The position numbers and the translations under genes were made by a program. From Streptomyces specialis (GTDB lineage Bacteria; Actinomycetota; Actinomycetes; Streptomycetales; Streptomycetaceae): DNA of 64,000 bases. Positions within the stretch are counted from its first letter, which is position 1; each line of letters starts with the position of its first letter. This document shows positions 7,715 through 15,605 of this stretch, piece by piece. Below the pieces are notes generated by a model. It was given only the letters and a program-made list of their open reading frames with translations. It ran no database searches and was not told the origin of the DNA. Location of the stretch: NCBI RefSeq assembly GCF_001493375.1, contig NZ_LN929763.1, forward strand, positions 50,708-114,707, in the 5' to 3' direction.

Positions 7715-8287
7715 TCAGGCGTGCTGGGACCAGCCGGGGGCCGCTTCGGCCCAGGCGCGTTCCCAGGCGGCCGTGCGGCGGATGTCCAGCCGGTTCCGCG
7801 CGCCGGCACTCGCGGCGACGGCCAGCAGGCAGACACCCGCCGCGGCGGAAGCTCCCAGGAGCGCTCCGGCCGCCCAGGCGGTGGTCGTCGCGACGGGCGG
7901 CCGGCGCAGCTCGCCGGAGTCGTCGATCCACACGTCGACGCGGTCGCCGGGCCGGGTGGAGGCATCGGCCCAGGTGGAGCCCGTGCGGGTGGTGCCGTCG
8001 GGTGTCGTCCAGTCGACGGTCACGACGGTCCTGTCGTGGCCCGGGTGGCCGACGGTGGCCGCGTCCGCCTCGGCGGCGGAGCCGGTGACCAGGGCGGCCG
8101 TCTCGTTCAGGTCCGTACCCGGCGCCAGCATGATGTGGGCCGTCCCGGCGGTGGTCGCCGCGCCGGCGAGGGGGGCGCCGAGGGCGATGACCAGGCCGGT
8201 GGCCAGGCCGAGCCATCCCTCGGCGATGTCGGAACGACGCCTGGGCGGGTTGCGCCGCCAGCGCCACAGCCGGATCGTGCCTTCCAT
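7715..8287 (-). CDS. Rv1733c-like membrane protein
   Basis: 190 residues from ATG 8287. Layout: basic N-terminus (MEGTIRLWRWRRNPPRRR), a membrane helix (WLGLATGLVIALGAPLAGA), an external domain with VTVDWTTPDGTTRTGSTWAD and GDRVDVWIDDSGE, then a second helix (AWAAGALLGASAAAGVCLLAVAAS) and a cytoplasmic tail. This is the arrangement of the Mycobacterium tuberculosis Rv1733c family, a member of the DosR dormancy regulon; its biochemical role is unknown. The DevR-type palindrome at 8427-8440 lies 140 bases upstream, shared with the divergent response-regulator gene. A longer reading to 8512 exists but would cover that palindrome. Confidence 0.82.
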   Translation of the reverse strand: MEGTIRLWRWRRNPPRRRSDIAEGWLGLATGLVIALGAPLAGAATTAGTAHIMLAPGTDLNETAALVTGSAAEADAATVGHPGHDRTVVTVDWTTPDGTTRTGSTWADASTRPGDRVDVWIDDSGELRRPPVATTTAWAAGALLGASAAAGVCLLAVAASAGARNRLDIRRTAAWERAWAEAAPGWSQHA

Positions 8288-8426
8288 GTCCCCCGTCCCC
8301 GCCTCGTGTGTCGCCGCGGCGTTCCGTGGCCCGTGACGGGACCGTCCCACGCCCGGACGGCGCGGCGCTGGAGCCGGTCGGGCCTCGGCCGCCGGGGCGT
8401 CCGGCCTTCCGGCACGGGCGCCGATG

Positions 8427-8440
8427 GGGCCGTTCGGCCC
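8427..8440. promoter_or_regulatory. DevR/OsdR-like palindrome in divergent promoter
   Basis: GGGCCGTTCGGCCC, perfect 6+6 inverted repeat. It lies between the divergent Rv1733c-like gene (start 8287) and DevR-like regulator gene (start 8511), so the regulator may control itself. A further palindrome GGGACCGTCCC lies at 8338-8348. Confidence 0.7.
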
Positions 8441-8510
8441 TGGCATCCGGCCGGTGCGCGGGGTGACCATCGGTGCTACGAGGCCGGAACGGACACGAGG
8501 AACACACGAC

Positions 8511-9200
8511 ATGGGCGACGCACCCCAGTTCTCCCCGCAGGCGCCGATCAGGGTGTTCCTGCTGGACGATCACGAGGTGGTCCGGCGAGGGGTGCACGAC
8601 CTGCTCGACGCCGAGCCGGACATCGAGGTCGTCGGCGAGGCGTCGACGGCCGACCAGGCCCTGGCCCGTGGCCCGGCACTGCGCCCGCATGTGGCGATCC
8701 TCGACGTGCGGCTGACCGACGGCGACGGGATCACCGTCTGCCGGGAACTGCGCTCGCGCATGCCGGAGCTGGCGTGCCTGATGCTCACCTCGTTCGACGA
8801 CGACGACGCGCTGCTGGACGCCATCATGGCGGGCGCGGCGGGGTACGTGCTGAAGCAGATCAAGGGCTCCGACCTGATCGCCGCGGTGCGGACCGTCGCC
8901 TCCGGGCAGTCGATGCTCGACCCGGCGACCACCGCGCGGCTGATGAGCAGCCTGCGCGGCGACGACACGCGGCCGGCCGAACCGCAGGACGCGGCCCTGG
9001 CCGCGCTGTCACCCCGCGAGCGGGAGATCCTGATCCTCATCGGCGAGGGACTGACCAACCGCCAGATCGGCCAGCGACTCTTCCTGTCCGAGAAGACGGT
9101 CAAGAACCACATCTCCCGGCTGCTGGCCAAGCTCGGCGTCGAACGCCGCGTCCAGGCGGCCGTGCTGGCGAGCAAGGTCACCCCACCGCCCGCGAAGTGA
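8511..9200 (+). CDS. DevR/DosR/OsdR-like response regulator
   Basis: 229 residues from ATG 8511. Receiver domain about 13-130 with DD at 19-20, phospho-acceptor Asp65 in [11 protein letters not shown], the switch region [13 protein letters not shown] and Lys in YVLKQIKG; LuxR-type DNA-binding domain about 160-225 with [20 protein letters not shown] and [16 protein letters not shown]. These blocks are strongly like the mycobacterial dormancy regulator DevR. Surrounding stress proteins, a DevS-like kinase (12509-14239) and repeated GGGNCNNNNGNCCC sites support the same role. It is followed after 7 bases by the lactate dehydrogenase gene, probably one transcript. Confidence 0.9.
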   Translation: MGDAPQFSPQAPIRVFLLDDHEVVRRGVHDLLDAEPDIEVVGEASTADQALARGPALRPHVAILDVRLTDGDGITVCRELRSRMPELACLMLTSFDDDDALLDAIMAGAAGYVLKQIKGSDLIAAVRTVASGQSMLDPATTARLMSSLRGDDTRPAEPQDAALAALSPREREILILIGEGLTNRQIGQRLFLSEKTVKNHISRLLAKLGVERRVQAAVLASKVTPPPAK

Positions 9201-9207
9201 GGCTACG

Positions 9208-10236
9208 GTGACCGGCGTGAACACGGATGCGACGGACATCATCGCCTACGGGGTGACAGCCGACGAACGACCCTTGCTCCAGGCCGCGTTCGACGGACAG
9301 CACCGGCTGCGCTGCCTGGACCTCACGCTCGACGCGGACACCGTGACGACCGCCGTCGGCCACCGGATCGTGTGCAGCGGCGTCAACGACGTGCTGGACG
9401 CCGCGGTGCTGCGCGCGCTCGCCGCCGGTGGCACCCGCATGATCACCCAGCGCGCCACCGGCTACAACAACATCGACCTGGAAGCGGCCCGGACGGCCGG
9501 CATCGGCGTGGCGAGAGTGTCGTACTACTCCCCGTACGCGGTCGCCGAGTTCGCCTGGGCCCTGGCCCTGGCGGCCAACCGGCGGGTGCCGCGGGCCGTG
9601 ACCCGCACGCGCGACTTCGACTTCCGCCTCACCGGCCTGATGGGCCGCGACTTCCACGGCCGGACCGCCGGGATTCTCGGCACCGGCAAGATCGGGACCG
9701 CGTTCGCCCGCATCGCCGCCGGCTTCGGCATGCGGCTGCTGGGCCACGACGTCGCACCGAGCGAGGAGTGCCTGGCCCTGGGCATGAAGTACGCCGGGAC
9801 CGATCGCCTGTTCGCGGAGGCGGACCTGATCAGTCTCCACCTGCCGCTCCTGCCGGAGACCCACCATCTGGTCGACGCGGCTGCCCTGGCCAGGATGAAG
9901 GACGACGCGATCCTGATCAACACCAGCAGGGGCGGCCTGATCGACGCCCAGGCGCTGGTGGAGACGCTGCGGGCGGGCAGGCTGGACGGTGTCGGTCTGG
10001 ACGTCTACGAGGAGGAGGCCGGTGTCTTCTTCTTCGACCACTCGCTGGACGTGATGACCGACGACGTCCTCGCGCGCCTGATGACGTTCCGCAACGTGCT
10101 GGTCAGCTCCCACCAGGCGTACTTCACGCGGGACGCCGTCGGCCAGATCGTCGAGGCGACCGCCCGGAACGTCGCGGACTACCTCGCCGGCCGCACCGGG
10201 GAGAACACCCTGGTGCCGCCCGCCGGCTCCTCCTGA
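9208..10236 (+). CDS. ldhA: Fermentative D-lactate dehydrogenase (LdhA-like)
   Basis: 342 residues, D-2-hydroxyacid dehydrogenase family. It reduces pyruvate to D-lactate with NADH. Visible are the NAD-binding loop GILGTGKIGTAFARIAAGFG (about 153-172), the catalytic Arg in NTSRGGLID, Glu in DVYEEEAG and His in SSHQAYFT. The blocks YNNIDLEAA, YSPYAVAEFAWALALAANRR and DVYEEEAGVFFFDHS match the E. coli LdhA subgroup rather than phosphoglycerate or formate dehydrogenases. GTG 9208 was chosen for the GAGG 6 bases before it; GTG 9217 is the alternative. It is paired with the DevR-like gene, suggesting redox balancing during oxygen limitation. Confidence 0.85.
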   Translation: MTGVNTDATDIIAYGVTADERPLLQAAFDGQHRLRCLDLTLDADTVTTAVGHRIVCSGVNDVLDAAVLRALAAGGTRMITQRATGYNNIDLEAARTAGIGVARVSYYSPYAVAEFAWALALAANRRVPRAVTRTRDFDFRLTGLMGRDFHGRTAGILGTGKIGTAFARIAAGFGMRLLGHDVAPSEECLALGMKYAGTDRLFAEADLISLHLPLLPETHHLVDAAALARMKDDAILINTSRGGLIDAQALVETLRAGRLDGVGLDVYEEEAGVFFFDHSLDVMTDDVLARLMTFRNVLVSSHQAYFTRDAVGQIVEATARNVADYLAGRTGENTLVPPAGSS

Positions 10237-10258
10237 GCCGGCGGGGGGCCAGGGCGCG

Positions 10259-11131
10259 TCACGGGTGCGGGACGACGATCACGGGCGCGATCGCGTGGTG
10301 CATCACCGCGTGGGTGACCGGCCCGATGTGCCAGCCGGTGCGCGCCCGGCGGGCCCGGCGGCCGACGATCAGCACCGCCGCGTCGCGCGCGGCCTCGGCG
10401 AGCTCACGGCCCGGCCGTCCCATCACCGGCTGCTCCACCACCTCCACACCCGGGTACTTCGCCCGCCAGGGGCGCAGCGCGTCCGCCAGCTCCCTGGCCA
10501 CGTCCTCGGCGAAGACAGCCGCGATGCCGGGCTCCACGGTGGCGGCCGAGAACCCGTACACCGGCGGCACCCGCCAGGCGTGGACCACCCGCAGCCGGGC
10601 GCCGCGCCGGGCGGCGGCGTCGAAGGCGTGGTCGATCAGCGCGGCGGGCGGATCCGCCACGTCCAGCCCGAGCACGACATCGGTCGCGGCCGGTGCGGCG
10701 GCCTCCCCGTCGGCGCCGGGCCTGACCAGCGCGACGGGGCCGTGGGCGTGCGCGACGGCGGACTGCGCCACCGAGCCGAGCAGGAAGCCGGTGAGGCCGC
10801 CCAGCCCCCGGGTGCCCAGCACCAGCATCCCGGACCCCTCCGCCGTCTCCCCGGTCAGCACCCGCGCCGGGGCACCGGTGAACTGCTCGTAGGAGATGTC
10901 CACTCCGGGGAACCGGGACCGCAGATCCTCGGCGGCCTCACGCGGTATCCGCTCCGCCCAGTACCGCAGGGTCCGGCCGTCCACCGAGGGCAGCGCGGAG
11001 TACGCGCCCGCCTCCCACACGTGCACCAGCCGCAGCGGCAGCCCCCGACGCCGCGCCTCGCCCGCCGCCCATCCGGCGGCGGCGAGACTCTCCGAAGAAC
11101 CATCCAGACCCACAGTGACCGTCGGGAACAC
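10259..11131 (-). CDS. Universal stress protein, two UspA domains
   Basis: 290 residues from GTG 11131, which has AAGGAGG at 7 bases; the upstream ATG at 11158 has no comparable site. Domain 1 runs from PTVTVGLDGSSESLAAAGW to GTRGLGGLTGFLLGSVAQS, domain 2 from DVVLGLDVADPPAALIDHA to VGRRARRARTGWHIGPVTHA. The first ATP-loop motif (GTRGLGGLTGFLLGS) is intact. It is the third of four such proteins in the cluster. The divergent intergenic region with two DevR-like sites (11196-11252) is shared with the CBS-BON gene. Confidence 0.92.
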   Translation of the reverse strand: MFPTVTVGLDGSSESLAAAGWAAGEARRRGLPLRLVHVWEAGAYSALPSVDGRTLRYWAERIPREAAEDLRSRFPGVDISYEQFTGAPARVLTGETAEGSGMLVLGTRGLGGLTGFLLGSVAQSAVAHAHGPVALVRPGADGEAAAPAATDVVLGLDVADPPAALIDHAFDAAARRGARLRVVHAWRVPPVYGFSAATVEPGIAAVFAEDVARELADALRPWRAKYPGVEVVEQPVMGRPGRELAEAARDAAVLIVGRRARRARTGWHIGPVTHAVMHHAIAPVIVVPHP

Positions 11132-11195
11132 GGGGCCGCCTCCTTCGTTCGATGACATGCCCTCAGCGTCCCGCCGGGCCGGACACCCGCGGCAG

Positions 11196-11209
11196 GGGCC
11201 ACAGGTCCC
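11196..11209. promoter_or_regulatory. DevR/OsdR-like site, Usp/CBS divergent promoter
   Basis: GGGCCACAGGTCCC fits GGGNCNNNNGNCCC, with a less symmetric centre than the other copies. It is 65 bases upstream of the Usp start (11131). Confidence 0.5.
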
Positions 11210-11238
11210 CGCGGACGGGCCGCAAGGGACTCCCCCCG

Positions 11239-11252
11239 GGCCCGTTCGGCCC
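11239..11252. promoter_or_regulatory. DevR/OsdR-like site, second copy
   Basis: GGCCCGTTCGGCCC differs by one base from the perfect palindrome at 8427. It is 87 bases upstream of the CBS-BON gene (11339), and the two sites in this gap are 43 bases apart, as in dual-site DevR promoters. Confidence 0.6.
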
Positions 11253-11338
11253 TAGGGAGCGGAGGCTCAGGGGACGCACGGTGGGAACCGACGCGCGGAC
11301 CCGCGTCCGCGCCCTTCCACCGGAATCGAGGACATGTC

Positions 11339-12016
11339 ATGAAGCAACGCATGGTCGGCACGGTGATGACCGGTGACGTCGTCTCGGTCACGCCCGAGGT
11401 GCCGTTCAAGCGGGTGGCCGAACTGCTCGCGGAGCACCGCGTCAGCGGAATGCCCGTGGTGGACGATGACGAGAAGGTGCTCGGGATCGTGTCCGAGCAG
11501 GACCTCATGGCCCGTCAGGCACAGGGCGGACGGCGGCCCCACTGGTCACCGACCCGCGCCGCGCGCCGGGAAACGGCCCTGGCCGGCGCCATGACGGCGG
11601 GCGAGCTGATGACCGCCCCCGCCGTCACCGTCCGGGCCGTGGACTCCGTGGCGCGCGCCGCCCGCGTCATGGCCGACCGCCACGTCAAACGGCTGCCCGT
11701 GCTCGACGAGGAAGGCCGCCTGGGCGGCATCGTCAGCCGCCGCGACGTGCTGGGCGTCTTCCTGCGCCCCGACGCCGAGATCCGCGAAACCGTCATCGAC
11801 GAGGTGCTGATCCGTTCCCTGTGGCTGCCCAGGGACGCCGTGCGCGTCACCGTCGAGGACGGCGTCGTCACGCTCGACGGCGTCGTGGAGCGGGAGAGCG
11901 AGATTCCCATCGCGCTCGGTCTCACCGGACGGATGGAAGGCGTCGTCGGCGTCGTGGACCGCCTCACGGCCGCCCGTGACGGCGGCCCCGAACCCCACGA
12001 TGCCGCCGACCACTGA
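11339..12016 (+). CDS. CBS-pair and BON domain protein
   Basis: 225 residues. Two CBS domains: about 8-65 (VMTGDVVSVTPEVPFKRVAE, IVSEQDLMAR) and about 85-140 (ELMTAPAVTVRAVDSVARAA, IVSRRDVLGVFLR), followed by a BON domain (about 150-215; VRVTVEDGVVTLDGVVERES). CBS pairs bind adenine nucleotides and BON domains bind lipids or partner proteins. The combination is frequent in actinomycete dormancy clusters, where it may sense energy state. It is followed after 31 bases by the cyclic-nucleotide-binding gene, probably one operon behind the DevR-like site at 11239. Confidence 0.9.
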   Translation: MKQRMVGTVMTGDVVSVTPEVPFKRVAELLAEHRVSGMPVVDDDEKVLGIVSEQDLMARQAQGGRRPHWSPTRAARRETALAGAMTAGELMTAPAVTVRAVDSVARAARVMADRHVKRLPVLDEEGRLGGIVSRRDVLGVFLRPDAEIRETVIDEVLIRSLWLPRDAVRVTVEDGVVTLDGVVERESEIPIALGLTGRMEGVVGVVDRLTAARDGGPEPHDAADH

Positions 12017-12047
12017 CCGCGCGAACCACCGGAAGAAGACGGACGCC

Positions 12048-12503
12048 ATGGGACCCACCACGAAGCACTTCCTGGCCGCTCTGCCCGAGGCGGGCACCGG
12101 CCACCTCCTCGCGTACGCCCGCGAGGTCTCCTACCCCGCCGGGACCCGCCTGTTCGAGGAAGGACGCCGGGCCGACCGGTTCTGGGTCCTCGGATCCGGC
12201 ACGGTCACCCTCGACCTCCACCGGCCCGGCCGCCGGGCGGCGGTCGTGGACTCCGTCGGGCCCGGGGAACTGCTGGGCTGGTCCTGGCTGTTCCCGCCGC
12301 ACACCTGGGAACTGGGCGGCGAGACACTCAGCCCGGTCCGGGCCATGGAGTTCGACGCGCTCGCCGTGCGAGCCCTGTGCGACTCCGACCCGGTTCTGGG
12401 CCGCGCGGTCTACCGGCATGTCGCGCGGACCGTCGTCCGGCGCCTGCGCGCTTCCCGTGCCCGGCTCCTCGACACGGGCGCCGCCCGCGGAGACGGGGGC
12501 TGA
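12048..12503 (+). CDS. Cyclic nucleotide-binding domain protein, no HTH
   Basis: 151 residues forming only the Crp/Fnr-type sensory beta-roll: YPAGTRLFEEGRRADRFWVL (about 28-47), LDLHRPGRRAAVVDSVGPGELLGWSWL, then helices ending with FDALAVRALCDSDPVLG and a basic tail. No DNA-binding helix-turn-helix follows, so it is not a Crp-type regulator itself. The phosphate-binding RxA(S/T) signature is not evident, so ligand binding is open. It is located after the CBS-BON gene and ends 5 bases before the convergent DevS-like kinase. Role in the dormancy cluster is inferred from position only. Confidence 0.8.
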   Translation: MGPTTKHFLAALPEAGTGHLLAYAREVSYPAGTRLFEEGRRADRFWVLGSGTVTLDLHRPGRRAAVVDSVGPGELLGWSWLFPPHTWELGGETLSPVRAMEFDALAVRALCDSDPVLGRAVYRHVARTVVRRLRASRARLLDTGAARGDGG

Positions 12504-12508
12504 ACGGG

Positions 12509-14239
12509 TCAGCTCCCGGTCAGCGGTACCCGCCACTCCAGACGGGTGCCGCCGGAGGGCCCGGGGCCGGTCGTCAGAGAGCCGCCGAGCCCCTGCGCCC
12601 GCTCGGCGAGATTCCGCAACCCGCTGCGCCGCCCGCCCTCCGGGACACCCGTACCGTCGTCCACCACGGCCAAGGCGAACACGCCGTCCCCCACCGTCAC
12701 CGACACACTCGCGGCACCGGCCCGCGCGTGCCGGGCGACGTTGGACAGCGCCTCCCGCAGCACGGCGACGGCATGGTCGGCGACCTCGGCCGGGACATCG
12801 GTGTCGACCAGGCCCTCCATCCGCAGCGACGGCGTGAACCCGAGCGTGGGCACGGCCTCCTCCACCGTTCTCGCCACCCGCACCCGCAACCCCTGCGCGG
12901 CCGGGCCGCCTTCGTGGACCCGCAGCCCGAAGATCGTGGACCGGATGATCTTGATGGTCTCGTCCAGGTCGTCCACCGAACGGGTGAGCCGCTCCGACGC
13001 CTGCGGATGCTCCACGAACCGCAGGGTGCTCTGCAACGTCATGCCGGTCGCGAACAGACGCTGGATCGCCAGATCGTGCAGATCGCGGGCGATCCGGTCC
13101 CGGTCCTCCAGCAGCGCCATCTGCTCGGCGGCCCGCCTGCGTTCGGCCAGCTCCAGCGCCAGCGCCGCCTGGCCGGCGAACGCCAGCAGCGGCGCCGTCT
13201 CCCGACCGGTGAAATGCGCCTGCCCCCGCTCGCGGGCCAGCACCAGCGCCCCGCGCAGCCCGCCACTGGTCCCCATGGGCACCGCCACGGCCGGACCCAG
13301 CCCGGACCAGTCCTCCGGCCCGGCCGCGCGGCGGGCGTCGGTGCCGATGTCCGAGGTGAGCACGGGCTCCCCGGAGATGACGGCGGCGCCGGCGAACGAA
13401 CTCTCGCGCGGCAGCACCAGACCCGCGTGGGCGGCGGCGTGCGAGCCCGTGGCCAGGGCGACGCGCAGCGGACCCGAGCCCTCCTCGGCCAGGCAGAGAA
13501 CGCCGAGGTCCGCGCCCAGGATGCGGCGGGCGTGTCCGACGATCAGCTCCAGCACTCGCGCCTCACCGGCCCCGGACAGCAGGTTCCCGACGACCTCGGC
13601 GTTCGCCTCCAGCCACCGCTGCCGGTCCCGCGCCTCCTCGTACAACCGGGCGTTCTCGATCGCGACACCCGCCGCGACCGCGAGTGTCGACAGCAGCGTC
13701 TCGTCCTCCGCGTCGAACTCCCGCCCTCCGCGCTTCTCCGTGAGGTAGAGGTTGCCGAACACCTCGTCCCGGACCCGGATCGGCACCCCCAGGAAGGAGT
13801 GCATCGGCGGGTGATTCGCCGGGAAACCGTAGGACGCCCGGTGCTCCGACAGCTCCCGCAGCCGCAGCGGCTTCGGGTGCCGGATCAGCTCGCCCAGCAG
13901 ACCGTGTCCCGACGGCAGCGGCCCGATCGCCTCGATCCGGTCCTCCTGGATGCCCACCGGCACGAACTGCGACAGCCGCTGCTCGTGCTCCTTGTCGATG
14001 ACTCCCAGCGCGCCGTACTCCGCGTCCACCAGCACGACGGCGGCCTCCACGATCCCGCGCAGCACCTGGGACAGGTCCAGCTCCCGGCCCACGGACAGGA
14101 CGGCCTCCAGCAGCCCGTGCACCCGGTCGCGGGTGCCGCGCACCTCGTCGATACGGACCTGGAGCTCCTCCAGCAGCTCGTCCAGCCGCAGCCGCGGCAG
14201 CGGCCCGCCATCGCTCCCCGACGCGCCGCCGTTCCCCAC
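12509..14239 (-). CDS. DevS/DosT-like GAF-GAF sensor kinase
   Basis: 576 residues, nearly the length of mycobacterial DevS. GTG 14239 was chosen because GGAGAA lies 6 bases upstream. Order: coiled N-terminus, GAF-A (about 45-190) with the signature GFPANHPPMHSFLGVPIRV and DEVFGNLYLTEKRGG, GAF-B (about 205-350), HisKA_3 helix DRIARDLHDLAIQRLF with the phospho-accepting His, and ATPase domain (LREALSNVARHA, DDGTGVPEGGRRSGLRNLAE). In DevS/DosT the first GAF holds haem and senses O2, NO, CO or redox state; the surrounding residues are conserved here but haem binding is not proven. It probably phosphorylates the DevR-like regulator at 8511. Confidence 0.9.
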   Translation of the reverse strand: MGNGGASGSDGGPLPRLRLDELLEELQVRIDEVRGTRDRVHGLLEAVLSVGRELDLSQVLRGIVEAAVVLVDAEYGALGVIDKEHEQRLSQFVPVGIQEDRIEAIGPLPSGHGLLGELIRHPKPLRLRELSEHRASYGFPANHPPMHSFLGVPIRVRDEVFGNLYLTEKRGGREFDAEDETLLSTLAVAAGVAIENARLYEEARDRQRWLEANAEVVGNLLSGAGEARVLELIVGHARRILGADLGVLCLAEEGSGPLRVALATGSHAAAHAGLVLPRESSFAGAAVISGEPVLTSDIGTDARRAAGPEDWSGLGPAVAVPMGTSGGLRGALVLARERGQAHFTGRETAPLLAFAGQAALALELAERRRAAEQMALLEDRDRIARDLHDLAIQRLFATGMTLQSTLRFVEHPQASERLTRSVDDLDETIKIIRSTIFGLRVHEGGPAAQGLRVRVARTVEEAVPTLGFTPSLRMEGLVDTDVPAEVADHAVAVLREALSNVARHARAGAASVSVTVGDGVFALAVVDDGTGVPEGGRRSGLRNLAERAQGLGGSLTTGPGPSGGTRLEWRVPLTGS

Positions 14240-14363
14240 CGTCTTCTCCGTCCGAGTGCCCGGCACGATCCGCCGACAGCCTACGACCCGCCGCCCGGCC
14301 GCGTCGGCCCGGCCCCGGACCGCGCCCGGCACGGGCCGGGCGGCCGGTCCCGACCCGACGCGG

Positions 14364-15239
14364 TCAGCTCCCGCCGGCCACGACGACGGGGCAGTGCGCG
14401 TGGTGCAGCAGCGCCTGGCTGACGGAACCGAGCAACAGCCCGGCGAACCCGCCACGTCCGCGCGTCCCGACGACGACGAGCTGAGCAGCAGCGCTCGCCT
14501 CGATCAGTGCCTCGCGCGCGTCGGCCCGCACCACCCGGTGCTCGACCCGGATGTCCGGGTACTTCGCGCACCAGCCCGCGAGCGCCTCGGCCGGCAGCCG
14601 CGCCTCGTGCTCCGCCAGCGCGCCCGGCTCGTTCGCGAACGGCGCCGACGGATCCCCGGGCGGCGGCATCGGGGCGTCCCACGGCGTCCAGGCGTGCAGC
14701 GCCACGATGCCGGCGCCGCGCGAGTCCGCTTCGTCGAACGCGAACCCGACCGCCTCGTCGCCGGCCGCCGATCCGTCGACACCCAGCACGATCGGGCCGT
14801 CCGGCGCGGGCCGGCCCCGCCCCCCCACCCCCGGGCACCCGCCGTGCGCGGCCAGCCCCACCGCCGTGGACCCGATCAGCAGTCCGGTGAAGGCTCCCAG
14901 TCCCCGGCTGCCGACGACCACCAGCCCGGCGGTACGCGACTGCGCCTCCAGGACGGGCAACGGCGCACCGGCGACCAGCACCTCGGTGACCTTCACCTCC
15001 GGCGCGAGCGAGCGTGCCCGGCCGGCGGCGTCGGCCAGCACACGCTCGGCCGCGTTGCGCAACCCGCCGTCGGCCGGGCCCGGCACGGGCGCCCCCAGGG
15101 GCACGTGCATCAGCGGCCAGACGAACGCGTGCACCACCCGCAGCTCCACGCCCCGCGACCGCGCCACTCCGGCCGCCGCCTCCACGGCGGCGAGGCCCGA
15201 CTCCGAGCCGTCCACTCCCACAACCACCGGGCCGCTCAT
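14364..15239 (-). CDS. Universal stress protein, two UspA domains
   Basis: 291 residues from ATG 15239 with GAGGGAG 6 bases upstream. Domain 1 (PVVVGVDGSESGLAAVEAA to VGSRGLGAFTGLLIGSTAVG) and domain 2 (PIVLGVDGSAAGDEAVGFAF to VGTRGRGGFAGLLLGSVSQA) both keep the ATP-binding G-2x-G-9x-G(S/T) motif, unlike the copies at 5174 and 6941. It lies directly upstream of the DevS-like kinase gene on the same strand (124 bases apart) and may be co-transcribed. A DevR-like site is at 15373-15386, 134 bases upstream. Confidence 0.92.
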   Translation of the reverse strand: MSGPVVVGVDGSESGLAAVEAAAGVARSRGVELRVVHAFVWPLMHVPLGAPVPGPADGGLRNAAERVLADAAGRARSLAPEVKVTEVLVAGAPLPVLEAQSRTAGLVVVGSRGLGAFTGLLIGSTAVGLAAHGGCPGVGGRGRPAPDGPIVLGVDGSAAGDEAVGFAFDEADSRGAGIVALHAWTPWDAPMPPPGDPSAPFANEPGALAEHEARLPAEALAGWCAKYPDIRVEHRVVRADAREALIEASAAAQLVVVGTRGRGGFAGLLLGSVSQALLHHAHCPVVVAGGS

Positions 15240-15372
15240 CGCTGACTCCCTCGGATCGTCTCCACGGCCGCCCCGCGGGCGGCCGGCGGTGGACGCGTTC
15301 CACGCCGCCGCTCCTTGCCCCAGGCTCGCCCGCACGACCGCCGCCGGCCTAGGGCCGAGTGGCTCGCGCACA

Positions 15373-15386
15373 GGGCCATCCGGCCC
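15373..15386. promoter_or_regulatory. DevR/OsdR-like site upstream of Usp gene
   Basis: GGGCCATCCGGCCC fits GGGNCNNNNGNCCC. It lies 134 bases upstream of the stress protein start at 15239 and 67 bases before the adapter artefact begins. Confidence 0.55.
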
Positions 15387-15452
15387 CCCGACGTCTGACC
15401 GGGCCGCGCATGCGGTGGGCGGTTCGCCCGCGACGCGGGCGGGGTGGGGTGG

Positions 15453-15605
15453 CTGGCTCTTATTCACATCTTCCCGCCCCCCAGACAGGGCGAAAACTCG
15501 GATGCCGTCCGTTTGTCGGTCGTGATGCAGCGTTGGACAGAGCGCCAACCCGCGAGAACTGGAAGAAGAGGCAGGTCGGCAGCGTCAGATGTGTAGAAGA
15601 GGCAG
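15453..15605. other. Embedded Nextera adapters from both library ends (artefact)
   Basis: 15453-15471 reads CTGGCTCTTATTCACATCT, 17 of 19 matches to the Nextera transposase end. The i7-side adapter, an 8-base index slot (about 15487-15494) and the P7 oligo (GATGCCGTC at about 15501) follow. From about 15536 the opposite adapter reads inwards: P5-like bases, an index slot, then 15573-15605 matching the i5-side adapter at 29 of 33 positions (core GTCGGCAGCGTCAGATGTGT). This is two adapter read-throughs joined tail to tail, i.e. a false contig join, not chromosome. Confidence 0.93.

Noticed and set aside
8338..8348. GGGACCGTCCC as another DevR site
   Set aside because: Arm spacing is one base instead of four, so it does not fit the GGGNCNNNNGNCCC pattern.
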